The notes beneath the pieces are model-generated. The model saw only the letters and a program-made list of their open reading frames with translations. It searched no databases and had not been told where the DNA came from. A program made the position numbers and the translations under genes. From assembly GCA_017428115.1 (NCBI GenBank), contig JAFRRK010000086.1, forward strand, positions 22,287 to 86,286: a stretch of DNA of 64,000 nucleotides, read 5' to 3'. The stretch is from Bacteroidales bacterium (GTDB lineage: Bacteria; Bacteroidota; Bacteroidia; Bacteroidales; P3). Positions 8,675 through 17,638 of this stretch are shown here, piece by piece. Within the stretch, counting starts at the first letter, position 1; every line of letters starts with the position of its first letter.

Positions 8675-10234
8675 CTACAAAGGTATATTACAATGCTTCT
8701 TCATCGGCAGGGTGTCCTTCTTGGTGGCCAGCACCTGCAAGGCGCGAATCACACGGAAGCGGGTGTTGCGCGGCTCGATGACATCGTCGATATAGCCATA
8801 CTTGGCGGCATTGTATGGGTTGGCAAACTGGTCGTTATATTCCTTCTCCTTCTGGGCCACAAACTTGGCTTTCTCCTCGGGGTCGGTTATCTCCTTCAGC
8901 TGGCGGCCATACAGCACCTCAGTGGCGCCGCTGGCACCCATCACGGCAATCTGTGCCGTGGGCCATGCATAGTTGATGTCGCCGCGCAGCTGCTTGCAGC
9001 TCATCACAATGTGGGCACCGCCATAACTCTTGCGCAGTGTCACAGTCACCTTAGGCACTGTGGCCTCGCCATAGGCAAACAGCATCTTGGCGCCGTGCAC
9101 AATCACACCGTTATACTCCTGGCCTGTGCCTGGCAAGAATCCAGGCACATCCACGAGGGTTACGATGGGGATGTTGAAGGCGTCGCAAAAACGCACAAAG
9201 CGGCCGCCCTTGCGTGAGGCGTTGCAGTCCAGCACGCCGGCCATTGCCTTAGGCTGGTTGGCCACAATGCCCACGCTCACCCCGGCAAAGCGGGCAAAGC
9301 CAACCACCAGGTTGGGAGCGAATTTCTCATGCACCTCAAGGAACTTGCCGTCGTCCACTATGGAATGGATAATCTCCTTCACGTCGTAGGGTGCATTGGG
9401 GTTCTCGGGGATAATACTGTTGAGGCTGTCCTCCAGGCGGTCGATGGGATCCTGCGAAGGCACGTAGGGAGCCTCCTCGAAGTTGTTCGACGGCAGGTAG
9501 CCCACCAAGTCTCTGATCAGGGCGATAGTCGCCTCCTCGGTCTCGCCCACAAAGTGGGCCACGCCGCTCTTGGTGGCATGCACCATGGCACCGCCAAGCT
9601 TGTCCACCGTCACATCCTCGCCCGTAACGGTCTTCACCACCTTGGGACCAGTGAGGAACATGTAGCTGTTCTCCTTGGTCATCATAATGAAGTCAGTCAA
9701 TGCGGGGCTGTACACCGCGCCGCCTGCGCAGGGGCCAAAGATGGCGCTGATTTGTGGCACCACACCGCTGGCCAAAATATTGCGCTCAAAAATCTGCGCA
9801 TAGCCTGCCAGCGAATTGCAACCCTCCTGAATACGGGCACCGCCCGAGTCGTTCAAGCCGATGACGGGGGCACCAGTCTTCATGGCCTGGTCCATGATTT
9901 TGCAAATCTTCAGCGACATAGTCTCGCTCAGGCTGCCGGCAAAGACGGTGAAGTCCTGTGCAAACACATACACCGGCCTGCCGTCGATGGTGCCGTAGCC
10001 GGTCACCACGCCGTCGCCAAGAAACGATTGCTTCTGCATGTCGAAATTCGTGCAACGATGCGTGACGAACATGTCGAACTCCTCGAACGAACCTTCGTCG
10101 AGCAGCAGGGCGATACGCTCACGGGCCGTCAGCTTGCCCTGCTCATGCTGCTTGTCAATGCGCTTTTGGCCGCCGCCCATTTTGGCTTCGCTTCTCTTGT
10201 CGAGAAGCTCCTTTATTTTTTCTTCAAATGCCAT
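8675..10234 (-). CDS. mmdA: Methylmalonyl-CoA decarboxylase alpha subunit (carboxyltransferase)
   Basis: 519 residues, typical for the MmdA/propionyl-CoA carboxylase beta family. N-terminal half has [19 protein letters not shown], the acyl-CoA oxyanion stretch [13 protein letters not shown] and [17 protein letters not shown]; the C-terminal half has the carboxybiotin side motif [16 protein letters not shown] and [11 protein letters not shown]. It transfers the carboxyl group of (S)-methylmalonyl-CoA to biotin, giving propionyl-CoA. It follows the epimerase gene and precedes the gamma, biotin carrier and beta subunit genes. Confidence 0.95.
   Translation of the reverse strand: MAFEEKIKELLDKRSEAKMGGGQKRIDKQHEQGKLTARERIALLLDEGSFEEFDMFVTHRCTNFDMQKQSFLGDGVVTGYGTIDGRPVYVFAQDFTVFAGSLSETMSLKICKIMDQAMKTGAPVIGLNDSGGARIQEGCNSLAGYAQIFERNILASGVVPQISAIFGPCAGGAVYSPALTDFIMMTKENSYMFLTGPKVVKTVTGEDVTVDKLGGAMVHATKSGVAHFVGETEEATIALIRDLVGYLPSNNFEEAPYVPSQDPIDRLEDSLNSIIPENPNAPYDVKEIIHSIVDDGKFLEVHEKFAPNLVVGFARFAGVSVGIVANQPKAMAGVLDCNASRKGGRFVRFCDAFNIPIVTLVDVPGFLPGTGQEYNGVIVHGAKMLFAYGEATVPKVTVTLRKSYGGAHIVMSCKQLRGDINYAWPTAQIAVMGASGATEVLYGRQLKEITDPEEKAKFVAQKEKEYNDQFANPYNAAKYGYIDDVIEPRNTRFRVIRALQVLATKKDTLPMKKHCNIPL
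8678..8685 (-). promoter_or_regulatory. Possible internal promoter at the mmdA stop codon
   Basis: The complement reads TACCTTTG, matching TAnnTTTG, and lies directly before the mmdA stop (8675-8677). It points toward the Cys/His-rich gene. No TTTG -33 box is seen, so this is tentative. Confidence 0.3.
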
Positions 10235-10384
10235 TTATTTGAATTTTTGTAAGTTATTGATTGGGGTTTCGCTCGTGGCGTTAACCGCCGCACCGCTCCA
10301 CCCAGAAACTACTTGTAACTAAGCTGAGAGATGAGAGCTATACGGTATTAAGTATTCAAACCCAATAGCCTATACTCCGCCTGC

Positions 10385-10792
10385 TTATTTGCAGCAAAAC
10401 TCGGTCAGCACGCCCAGTGTGCTCTTCGGGTGCAGGAATCCGATGTGCAGACCCTCGGCACCGCCACGACTCTGCTGGTCGATAAGACGGACGCCTTTCT
10501 CCTTGGCATCGTTCAAAGCCTGGTCGGTATCCTCCACGCAGAATGCGATGTGGTGCATACCGCCCTTGCCGCCGTTCTTCTCAATAAAGGCGGCGATGGT
10601 GCTCTCCGGGCAAGTGGGCTCAAGCAGCTCAATCTTCACCTCACCAATTCTAAAGAAGGCTGTCTTCACCTTCTGGTCTGTCACTTCCTCAATGGCATAG
10701 CATTTCAATCCCATAACGTCCTCCCAGTAGCGGATAGCCTCGTCAAGATTTGTCACGGCAATGCCGATGTGTTCAATATGCGAAGGGGTCAT
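10385..10792 (-). CDS. mce: Methylmalonyl-CoA epimerase
   Basis: 135 residues, a single vicinal-oxygen-chelate (glyoxalase-like) fold. It opens HIEHIGIAVTNLDEAIRYWE, with the first metal His, then has GGMHHIAFCVEDTDQAL and ends LGVLTEFCCK, where the Glu completes the metal site. It interconverts (R)- and (S)-methylmalonyl-CoA, linking methylmalonyl-CoA mutase to the decarboxylase. First gene of the operon; mmdA starts 150 bp downstream. A TACCTTTG promoter lies about 95 bp upstream. Confidence 0.94.
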   Translation of the reverse strand: MTPSHIEHIGIAVTNLDEAIRYWEDVMGLKCYAIEEVTDQKVKTAFFRIGEVKIELLEPTCPESTIAAFIEKNGGKGGMHHIAFCVEDTDQALNDAKEKGVRLIDQQSRGGAEGLHIGFLHPKSTLGVLTEFCCK

Positions 10793-10886
10793 TTTTGTGT
10801 GATTTTTTAATTTTTAATATATTATTTTCGATTATTTACTCTCAAAAGCACTAGTATTCAATACAAAACACTTACTCATGGAAATA

Positions 10887-10916
10887 CAAAGGTACGAACA
10901 TTATTTGACATACAAA
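10887..10916 (-). promoter_or_regulatory. Promoter of the mce-mmd operon
   Basis: On the leftward strand TTTG (10913-10916) and TACCTTTG (10887-10894) are 18 bp apart, close to the Bacteroidota -33/-7 arrangement, about 95 bp before the mce ATG. Confidence 0.6.
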
Positions 10917-11078
10917 AAAAAAATACTCCATCACAACAATAATTTTATCATCCACCCTCTTACCCGGCCTATCTAGTGCGATTCGTGCATGGTCTTATCA
11001 TGTTTTAGGCCGACTATCGCTGGTGGCAAAGCAATGATAATTGCTGTAGCCGATAGTGGGCAATTCACACAGATACTT

Positions 11079-11106
11079 CATAGTTCTTAGCTCTTACCTC
11101 TTACTT
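11079..11106 (-). repeat. 28-bp heptamer block, copy 1
   Basis: Read leftward: AAGTAAG, AGGTAAG, AGCTAAG, AACTATG. These are four consecutive 7-bp units, the same order as the block behind the carbamoyltransferase gene at 37893. Here it is not next to a gene end. Confidence 0.75.
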
Positions 11107-11489
11107 CCTTCCGCCCTGCCTCCCCCCTGCCTTCGTCTCCGGAAGCGAAGGCACTACGAAGGCACTATGGAGGTTTGACGTGTGTGTGCTACCGTCCTTT
11201 TGTGATAATTATACCGAAAACAAGCAAAAATTAGGGTGCCATTAAAAAAAAAAAAGTGGCACATCGTTATACGAATCCACATAGATGAAAGCCAGATTTT
11301 TGCAGAGTAAAAACAACGTCACTCCACAAAAAGAAGTGGCACCTGATGACGATGACGATGACAAAAGGGATGAACCATCTCAACACAGAAGTTGATTGTA
11401 AGGCCCATAATTTATTGAATCACACTCAAACATTTGACTGGGGAACAAAAAAAAGTGGATAGATGTGTCGGTATGTGGGGATTTTTGCG

Positions 11490-11497
11490 TATATTTG
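11490..11497 (+). promoter_or_regulatory. -7 element of the LEA-like lipoprotein gene
   Basis: TATATTTG matches TAnnTTTG and lies 30 bp before the ATG at 11527. The -33 box is not clear. Confidence 0.5.
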
Positions 11498-11526
11498 CAG
11501 TGGTTTAACTTTTAATTATTTGAGAT

Positions 11527-12168
11527 ATGAAGAAAACATTAATCGCTGTAATTGTTGCAGGTAGCCTGCTGTGCGGGTCGTGCACGTTTTTGGATAATTT
11601 GGCGAATAACTTGTCGAGTATCGCCAATTTGGCTAATTGCGAGTATTCGCTGAAGAATGTGTCGAACGTGTCGGTGGCAGGGGTGAATGTAAAGAATGTC
11701 ACCAGTGGCAATATCTCGGCCACGGACGTGGTGAAACTGGTTTCGGCCATCACCACAAAGAGCGTGCCGCTGGCGTTGAATGTGAATATCAATGTGAAGA
11801 ACCCTACCACTAAGAATGCCCTGCTGACGATGATGGACTGGGCATTGGATGTTGCCAAGACGGAGTTCGCCACAGGGGTGACAAACCAGAACTATAACAT
11901 TGCTGCCAGCACAACGACCACTGTGCCGCTGGGAGTGAGCACCGATTTGTATCGGCTGTTTTCGTCCGACGGGATAGAGTCGTTGAAGACGTTTGCCAGC
12001 AGTTTTAACAGCCAGGGCACCTCGTCGCAGCTGGGTCTGCGCATCCGCCCGTCGGTGTCGGTGGCGGGACAGACCTTTAAGTCGCCCTCGTATATCGAGA
12101 TTATGAAGCCCACGGGCACTAACACTTCGGGCATCTCTACCACGGGCACCCAGTCGGGAAGAATTTGA
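11527..12168 (+). CDS. LEA-type-2-like lipoprotein
   Basis: 213 residues. Lipoprotein signal with LLCGSC (Cys19). The body alternates short beta strands: YSLKNVSNVSVAGVNVKNV, then VPLALNVNINVKNPTTKNA, then VPLGVSTDL, a pattern like one LEA14/WHy domain (an immunoglobulin-like fold with the N-x-N-P-x motif). The tail is rich in Thr, Ser and Gly (TNTSGISTTGTQSGRI). The function is unknown; in other organisms such domains occur in envelope and stress proteins. It is monocistronic, with its own promoter and a strong terminator. Confidence 0.75.
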   Translation: MKKTLIAVIVAGSLLCGSCTFLDNLANNLSSIANLANCEYSLKNVSNVSVAGVNVKNVTSGNISATDVVKLVSAITTKSVPLALNVNINVKNPTTKNALLTMMDWALDVAKTEFATGVTNQNYNIAASTTTTVPLGVSTDLYRLFSSDGIESLKTFASSFNSQGTSSQLGLRIRPSVSVAGQTFKSPSYIEIMKPTGTNTSGISTTGTQSGRI

Positions 12169-12186
12169 ATTTAGTTTATATATAAA

Positions 12187-12237
12187 AACACTGGGCTCCT
12201 CTTTGTTGAAGAGGGGCCCAGTGTTTTTTTTGTTTTT
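12187..12237. terminator. Bidirectional terminator
   Basis: AACACTGGGC pairs with GCCCAGTGTT (12187-12196 and 12216-12225), with further pairing of CCTCTT and AAGAGG inside. T-run to the right (12224-12231) and A-run to the left (12184-12188), so it serves both the rightward lipoprotein gene and the leftward dipeptidase gene. Confidence 0.88.
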
Positions 12238-12244
12238 AGCTCCG

Positions 12245-13849
12245 TCAGAAACCCATGGCGAATAGTTGCCAGTATTTGTTTTCGAGCTGGCTCCAGGCAA
12301 AGGAGCTGTTCTCGTATTGTTGGCGGGTGAAGTTGTTGAGGGTGGCGTGCATGTCGTCGGTGCGGCTGAGGCGGTCGTAGCGAGTTGCCTCGCGTTCGAG
12401 AGCCTCTAGACTGCCGAAGGCCTTGTCTTCAAAACTTTGCAGCTCGCTCTGCATGGATGCCTTGGTGCGCTGCCAGGCTACGGTTGCCAGCTTGTTGGCA
12501 CGGCGGTATTTCCATACTATGGCGTCGGGGTTATACTCTTTTTGGCCACAGATGCTGTAGGGCTGGGGCAACTGGGTGGTGCCGCAGAAGATGGGCACAC
12601 GGGGTGACTGGCCGGGATTGTCGACCGACATCCAGCACACACCGCCCACGCAGTCGGGCAGCCAATCGCGCAGCTGTGCTACGAACGAGTAAGAACACCA
12701 AGCCACGCTGACTGTGCGGCGGAAATGAACAGTGCCGGGTGCGATGGTGTTGAGGGTCTGCTGCATGGTGGAGGTAAGCCAGGGGTTGGCAATGGGGCTG
12801 GTGATGGTGTCGACATAGGTCTTGCCGTTTTTGTCTTTGCGGCTGACGGTGGTTTTAATGTTCTGGCACATATCAAGGTCGGTGCCTTCGTAGGTGCTAC
12901 GGAACAGCTCCATCACTTCGCGCACATCAACATCCTTGTCGGGGCGCACAGAGAAGGGCAGCTCGGGCATGTCCATAGAGAGTTGTAGCGAGGGGGCCAG
13001 ATGGCTGAGAATGAAATATTCTCTTTCACGGAAGTTTTTGCCGTTGGCGTATGAGGCGTTGAAAGCCTTCCAGAAAACGAACTGGCCTTTGCCATCCCAG
13101 AGGCCATAGCGGCGGGCGACGGACTCGATGTTGTCGGAGCACATAAAATACTCACTGTTGCCACGCTGCAGGAGACCTATGCGGGGTATGTTGCAGCTGA
13201 CACCCACATGGTCGTCAGGGATGCGCTGTGCGGCCCAGATACCGCCGATATTGCCTTTGCCTTCGCCAAGGATTTCCATCTGCCACACCTCTTTGGTGTC
13301 GGCAATGGTGATGCATTCGCCGGCATCGCCATAGCCATATATTTTAATAAGGTCGGCAATAAGGCGTATGGCATCGCGGGCGGTGGTGCAGCGTTGGAGT
13401 GCTATGCGCTGCAGCTCTTCTATGAGAAACATGCCGGCGGGGTTGCGCAGGGTGTCAGGACCGCCGAAGGTGCTTTCGCCTATGGCCAATTGATGCTCGT
13501 TGAGGCAGGGGTAGGCAGTGTTGAGGTAGGCGTAGGTGTGTGACACTTCGGGAATGGCACCGGCCAGGCGCACGCCGGTGGTGTCGCCACGGAAGGTGGT
13601 GTGGAGGGTACCTTTGTGTACGAGGTGCACGGCACCGGGTTCATGGTCGGCGGCAGGCTCGACGTACATCCAAGTGCGGTAGCGGCCGTCGCAAGTGTGA
13701 GAGGTGATGACGCTGCCATCTTTGGAGGCGCGTTTGCCTACCATGATGCTGGTGCAGCTCTGACCGTCGAATTCGGGTTGGCTGATCTCTTGTCCTACAG
13801 CGGAGAAGACGAATGCCAACAAGGCTAATGATAGTAGTACTTTCTTCAT
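12245..13849 (-). CDS. C69-family dipeptidase (PepD-like), exported
   Basis: 534 residues. Signal peptide about 1-19 (LLAFVFSAVGQ). Cys32 in DGQSCTSIMVGKRAS is the N-terminal-nucleophile cysteine of family C69; further family signatures are SHTCDGRY, IGESTFGGPDTL and IADTKEVWQMEILGEGKGNIGG. It should hydrolyse dipeptides outside the cytoplasm. Last gene of the operon that starts with the coiled-coil lipoprotein, 8 bp after the amidohydrolase gene, so it may act on cell-wall or dietary peptides. The family call is secure; the substrate is open. Confidence 0.9.
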   Translation of the reverse strand: MKKVLLSLALLAFVFSAVGQEISQPEFDGQSCTSIMVGKRASKDGSVITSHTCDGRYRTWMYVEPAADHEPGAVHLVHKGTLHTTFRGDTTGVRLAGAIPEVSHTYAYLNTAYPCLNEHQLAIGESTFGGPDTLRNPAGMFLIEELQRIALQRCTTARDAIRLIADLIKIYGYGDAGECITIADTKEVWQMEILGEGKGNIGGIWAAQRIPDDHVGVSCNIPRIGLLQRGNSEYFMCSDNIESVARRYGLWDGKGQFVFWKAFNASYANGKNFREREYFILSHLAPSLQLSMDMPELPFSVRPDKDVDVREVMELFRSTYEGTDLDMCQNIKTTVSRKDKNGKTYVDTITSPIANPWLTSTMQQTLNTIAPGTVHFRRTVSVAWCSYSFVAQLRDWLPDCVGGVCWMSVDNPGQSPRVPIFCGTTQLPQPYSICGQKEYNPDAIVWKYRRANKLATVAWQRTKASMQSELQSFEDKAFGSLEALEREATRYDRLSRTDDMHATLNNFTRQQYENSSFAWSQLENKYWQLFAMGF

Positions 13850-13857
13850 GGTGTTGT

Positions 13858-14934
13858 TTATATTTTATTATCGTTTACTATATTGTAGAATACTTGTGCG
13901 GCTAGGGGAATGAGTTCGTCGGGGAAGTCATAGTCGGGATGGTGTAGCTCGGCGTGTTTTTCTCCGGCACCGATGCCGAACATGGCTCCAGGATAGTGTA
14001 GAAGGTAGTTGGCAAAATCTTCCGACCAGCGGAATGGAGTGAGGACATATCGACTACGGCAACCGCACACCTCTTCGATATGTTCCACGCTCAGCGAATT
14101 ATTCTCAGTGGCGCGAAATGGCTCGACCAGGGTGTGATGCAGTTGTAAGTGATGGCGTGCCGCAATGGTGGTGACGGTGACGACAGTGTCGGAAAGGAAA
14201 TGTTCCATGCTGCCGTTAGTGAAAGCGCGCAAGGTGAACATCACATCGGCACTGCCTGCCGAGGTACCGAAAGCCTCTTCACCCAAACGGACGCATATCA
14301 GTGTGGCCTGTCGGAAAGCCTCGTCTGAGACATTTTGCAGGCTGTTCATCCGACTCACCTGCTGTATGATTTCGGCCACGGCCATACCGGGATTGATTCC
14401 TTTTTCAGGTGTGGAGGCATGTGTTTCACGGCCGGTGAGGCGGAACACGATGCCTGTGGAGGCGGCAGAAAAGGTGTGACGATTCAGCACCACGGTGCCG
14501 AGCGGAAATCCGGGCAGATTGTGCAGGCCGTAGATGGCACGGATGTTATATTGTTGCAATATCTGTGCGTCTATTATCTTCTGTGCGCCCATGCCTGTCT
14601 CTTCTTCGGGCTGGAATATGAGTAGCACATTACGTCCCGATGGGATTCCTCGCTGGGCGATGTATTCCGCCAACTGAAGCAGTATGGTGGTGTGGCCGTC
14701 ATGGCCGCAGCGGTGGCCGATGGGCAGGGCGTCGATATCGCCTCGGATGGCTATGGTGGGGTGCGACGGCTCCTTTCCCCAAACGGCTACGACACCGTAT
14801 CCGCCGACATGCGTACAGACCTTGTCGGGATGATACAGTGCCAACTGCCGCACAATGAGGTCGTGCGCGTATTGCTCGTCGCCCGATACTCCGGGATGGG
14901 CATGCAGGTCGTGTCGTATATCGGTCAGTGTCAT
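13858..14934 (-). CDS. M20D amidohydrolase (N-acyl amino acid/peptide deacylase)
   Basis: 358 residues, slightly short for the family (about 380-400). Metal-site motifs: GHRCGHDGHTTILL (residues 73-86), FQPEEETGMGAQKI (Glu110/Glu111), GLHNLPG (His138) and GRETHASTPEKGI (His172). A dimerisation domain lies in the middle. M20D enzymes cleave N-acyl amino acids, hippurate or N-acetyl-diaminopimelate. No signal peptide, so cytosolic. Its start overlaps the MurD2-type ligase stop by 4 bp, implying translational coupling. A link to cell-wall peptide turnover is an inference from context. Confidence 0.87.
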   Translation of the reverse strand: MTLTDIRHDLHAHPGVSGDEQYAHDLIVRQLALYHPDKVCTHVGGYGVVAVWGKEPSHPTIAIRGDIDALPIGHRCGHDGHTTILLQLAEYIAQRGIPSGRNVLLIFQPEEETGMGAQKIIDAQILQQYNIRAIYGLHNLPGFPLGTVVLNRHTFSAASTGIVFRLTGRETHASTPEKGINPGMAVAEIIQQVSRMNSLQNVSDEAFRQATLICVRLGEEAFGTSAGSADVMFTLRAFTNGSMEHFLSDTVVTVTTIAARHHLQLHHTLVEPFRATENNSLSVEHIEEVCGCRSRYVLTPFRWSEDFANYLLHYPGAMFGIGAGEKHAELHHPDYDFPDELIPLAAQVFYNIVNDNKI

Positions 14935-16292
14935 GGTTGTTTGCGTACTAGTTGTTTGAATGTTTCGCCCCTTTCTTCAAAGTTTTTGAAGCTGTCGTAG
15001 CTGGCAGCGGCGGGTGAAAGCAGGCAGACGCTACCCGGAGCGGTATGGAGGAAGCTCCAGTGGACTATCTGTGAGTAGTCGTCGGCGAGCAGCAGGTCCC
15101 TGCCCTCCAGTGGGCTGAGGGGATGGAGCAACATCTCGCTGTGCATCCTGCGGCCGGCAGCACCCACAAGGACCAGGTGGGGAATAGTGGCAAGATGAGG
15201 GTAGAGAGGGGTGTAGTCAATACCGCGATCGTAGCCACCGAGTATGAGGGTGTTGACGTTGGGAATGGCTTGAAGGGCTGCGATGGTGGCCTGGGGTATG
15301 GTGCTGATGGAGTCGTTGTAAAAGGTGATGTTGTGGTAGGTGCCTACCAGTTCCATGCGGTGTGGCAGGGTGTGGAATGTGGCGAGGGCTTGCTGGAAAC
15401 CGTCTTGTGAAATATCTAGGAGGGTCGCTATTTGTAAGGCGAGGTAGGTGTTGGAGAGGTTGTGGTCGCCCAGCAGGGGGCTGGGCATTTGGGCCACAGA
15501 GGAAGTGCGGGCATCATGTAGCGAATAAGGATGAATGGTGGAGTGTATGTGTGGCCGCAGCTCAGCAACAAGGTTGGCCAAGTCAGGGCTGTCAGCGCAG
15601 TAGTAGCAGTGGTCGGAAGGCTGCTGGCGGAGCATAATCTGCATCTTGGCCATCTGGTAGTCACGATAGTTGTGGTAATGGTCGAGATGCTCTTGGTAGA
15701 GGTTGAGAATGGCAGCAATGTGTGGGGCGCGACGGATGTTTTGTAGCTGGTGGCAAGAGAATTCGGCAACAATGAAGGTATGCTGGCGGATGAGGGGGAT
15801 GATGTCGAAAAGGGGTATGCCCATATTGCCGGCCAACAGTACGTGGCTGTTAGCGGGGAGGCTGGCTGTCTCGGCTGGTGGTGGGACGCTTGTCGACAGT
15901 TGTTTGTCGTTCTCAAGCATCGTGCGGGCGGTGAGACACTCCGAAAGTATATGGTAGATAAGTGCTGCGGTGGTGCTTTTGCCCTTGGTGCCAGTGATGC
16001 CAATACAGCGGTCGGCATATACTTGGAGAAAGAGGTCGCTCTGAGAGGTGACGACCTCGGGGTCACACCTACCCTCGAACTTCATCATGGGTATGCCCGG
16101 CGATTTGAATATGAGGTCATAGGAGTGATTAAGGGCATCGAATATCTCAGCGTCGTCACAAGCCACAACAATGTGGTTGTCGGGTACAAACTGGCGCAAC
16201 AAGGCATGGGTGCTACGCCCCTCACGGCCGTAGCCTGCTATTAAAATGCGCCTGCCTGTAAGAAGGCGGCTAATGTGCTGCTGCCTGTACAT
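14931..16292 (-). CDS. murD2: MurD-family ligase, probably MurD2 (UDP-MurNAc-L-Ala:L-Glu ligase)
   Basis: 453 residues. Mur ligase layout: N-terminal Rossmann domain (GRRILIAGYGREGRS), central ATP domain with the P-loop GITGTKGKSTT (residues 98-108), and a C-terminal domain (FYNDSISTIPQATIAAL, LILGGYDRGIDY). Ordinary MurD adds D-glutamate. The gene overlaps its upstream neighbour murL by 23 bp, and in bacteria with MurL the partner MurD2 adds L-glutamate, which MurL then epimerises. The MurD2 assignment therefore rests on the neighbour, not on residues I can prove; a plain MurD cannot be excluded. Confidence 0.75.
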   Translation of the reverse strand: MYRQQHISRLLTGRRILIAGYGREGRSTHALLRQFVPDNHIVVACDDAEIFDALNHSYDLIFKSPGIPMMKFEGRCDPEVVTSQSDLFLQVYADRCIGITGTKGKSTTAALIYHILSECLTARTMLENDKQLSTSVPPPAETASLPANSHVLLAGNMGIPLFDIIPLIRQHTFIVAEFSCHQLQNIRRAPHIAAILNLYQEHLDHYHNYRDYQMAKMQIMLRQQPSDHCYYCADSPDLANLVAELRPHIHSTIHPYSLHDARTSSVAQMPSPLLGDHNLSNTYLALQIATLLDISQDGFQQALATFHTLPHRMELVGTYHNITFYNDSISTIPQATIAALQAIPNVNTLILGGYDRGIDYTPLYPHLATIPHLVLVGAAGRRMHSEMLLHPLSPLEGRDLLLADDYSQIVHWSFLHTAPGSVCLLSPAAASYDSFKNFEERGETFKQLVRKQP

Positions 16293-17631
16293 ATTGAGTG
16301 ATGATGGATAGCTCTGTTGGCGGGAGATTGTGCTGGGGGAACAAGTGGTGGAGGTTAATGGAGGGTGGGTCGGGCTCGAATCCGCAAAGGAGGGCGGGGC
16401 GGCTGGCGGGATACCAACGGCTGAGAGTCATTGCGAGAGCCGCATGAACCTCGCTGATAGTCCCCACGCATTCAAATGGCTTGGTGGGGGCTTTGCCCAC
16501 CAGTTGGTCAAAGAGGGGTTGCAGCTCAGTGTCGTCAAGCATATTCTTACCGAATATGTGGTTGAGACGCGAAGGAGCAACGAAGGGAGAGAGAATGATG
16601 TAGGCAAAGAGGCATTTGGCACACTTGCCGCACCAAGTGTCGGTTTTGCTGCCCGCGTTACAGCTGCGGAAGATGGGAAAGTATTTTTCGTGCTGGCTGA
16701 AAATCATGGCTATCTGCAACTCGGACAGGGGTCGAAGAAAGCTGTAATAGTCAGCTCCTATGGGCAAATAGCGTGAGACGTATTGACGGAAGTCGTTTTC
16801 AAATTGGAAACTTTTGGAGTATTGGTGGTTGACGGAGGTGCCGGCCACAGTGCTCTCGTTGGCACTGTTCTCGTTGGAGAGTGCAATATGCGGGATGCCA
16901 CTGAGCTGGGCGGCGAGGAGGGTGTAGAATGCCAACATAGCACTGAAGGGGGTGTGGCCGTTGAGGCATCCCTGGCTGTTGAGCCTGAGTAGAAGTGGGT
17001 CGATAGTACGCTGGATGACCAGCACTTGGTCCATGTCGTAGCCGGCTGCAGCGGCACATGCGATAGTGGCTCCGCGGGGGTTCATGATGAGCGGCCTAAG
17101 GGAGGTCTGCGGCAGGCGGCGTAGCAGCTCAAGTGTGACCACTGAGTCTTTTCCACCGCCTATGGGCACTAGGTGGGCATCGCCATCTAGGTGTGTGGGC
17201 AATGGGTCTGCCGCAATGGGGCGCCCTTGAGGCTGAATGGTTAAGAAGTCGTCAGGGCTGCAATGGATGTCGTTGGTGTAGAAGAATTCGCCCAGCCCGT
17301 AATAGTAGACTCGTTTCCAAAAAGCCACCTGGTCATCGTCCAGCCAGCCGCAGCCGACCCTGACTGTGGGTGGGCAATAGCATTTCCAATAGCTCACCAA
17401 CTCAATCATGCCGATGTTGAAAACAAGAAGATCCATCACCTGGCGGGGCTGATTCATCTCAAGAAAGTGCCGGGCGGGGATGAAGGCTGTGGGGCGGAAA
17501 AGTATATTGGAACCTATACGAAAAGCAAAAACGATGTGCAGTCCGTCGGGCTGCACATCGTATTGATAACTTTCGTAGACAAACTCGGGGTATGTCTGAC
17601 GGAAGGCATCATATTTTGTCTGGTTGGACAT
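16270..17631 (-). CDS. murL: UDP-MurNAc-L-alanyl-L-glutamate epimerase
   Basis: 453 residues. PP-loop nucleotide motif IGGGKDSVVTLELL (157-170), an acidic/amide stretch ALSNENSANES (250-260), and a cysteine motif DTWCGKCAKCLFAY (331-344). This arrangement, the length and the coupling to a MurD-like ligase match MurL, which epimerises the terminal L-Glu of UDP-MurNAc-L-Ala-L-Glu in an ATP- and Mg-dependent reaction and so supplies D-Glu for peptidoglycan without a glutamate racemase. No signal peptide. It lies 7 bp after the coiled-coil lipoprotein gene. The main alternative is another PP-loop enzyme of unknown function. Confidence 0.8.
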   Translation of the reverse strand: MSNQTKYDAFRQTYPEFVYESYQYDVQPDGLHIVFAFRIGSNILFRPTAFIPARHFLEMNQPRQVMDLLVFNIGMIELVSYWKCYCPPTVRVGCGWLDDDQVAFWKRVYYYGLGEFFYTNDIHCSPDDFLTIQPQGRPIAADPLPTHLDGDAHLVPIGGGKDSVVTLELLRRLPQTSLRPLIMNPRGATIACAAAAGYDMDQVLVIQRTIDPLLLRLNSQGCLNGHTPFSAMLAFYTLLAAQLSGIPHIALSNENSANESTVAGTSVNHQYSKSFQFENDFRQYVSRYLPIGADYYSFLRPLSELQIAMIFSQHEKYFPIFRSCNAGSKTDTWCGKCAKCLFAYIILSPFVAPSRLNHIFGKNMLDDTELQPLFDQLVGKAPTKPFECVGTISEVHAALAMTLSRWYPASRPALLCGFEPDPPSINLHHLFPQHNLPPTELSIITQYVQAAAH

Positions 17632-17638
17632 CCGTCGT

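Larger units (their letters stand above)
10793..11526. other. Intergenic region, no gene seen
   Basis: 734 bp between two divergent genes. It holds the mce promoter, a heptamer-repeat block (11079-11106), a small inverted repeat GCCTTCG/CGAAGGC near 11130-11153, and AAAAGTGG motifs around 11252, 11333 and 11452. A 36-codon frame at 11285-11395 with an Asp run is not supported as a gene. Confidence 0.5.

Noticed and set aside
8624-10252. Rightward frames of 197 and 307 codons opposite mmdA
   Set aside because: Pure antisense shadows of a conserved enzyme; His/Leu/Val-rich with no domain.
11285-11395. 36-codon frame with a run of six Asp in the 10.8-11.5 kb gap
   Set aside because: No promoter or family support and very short; composition typical of chance.
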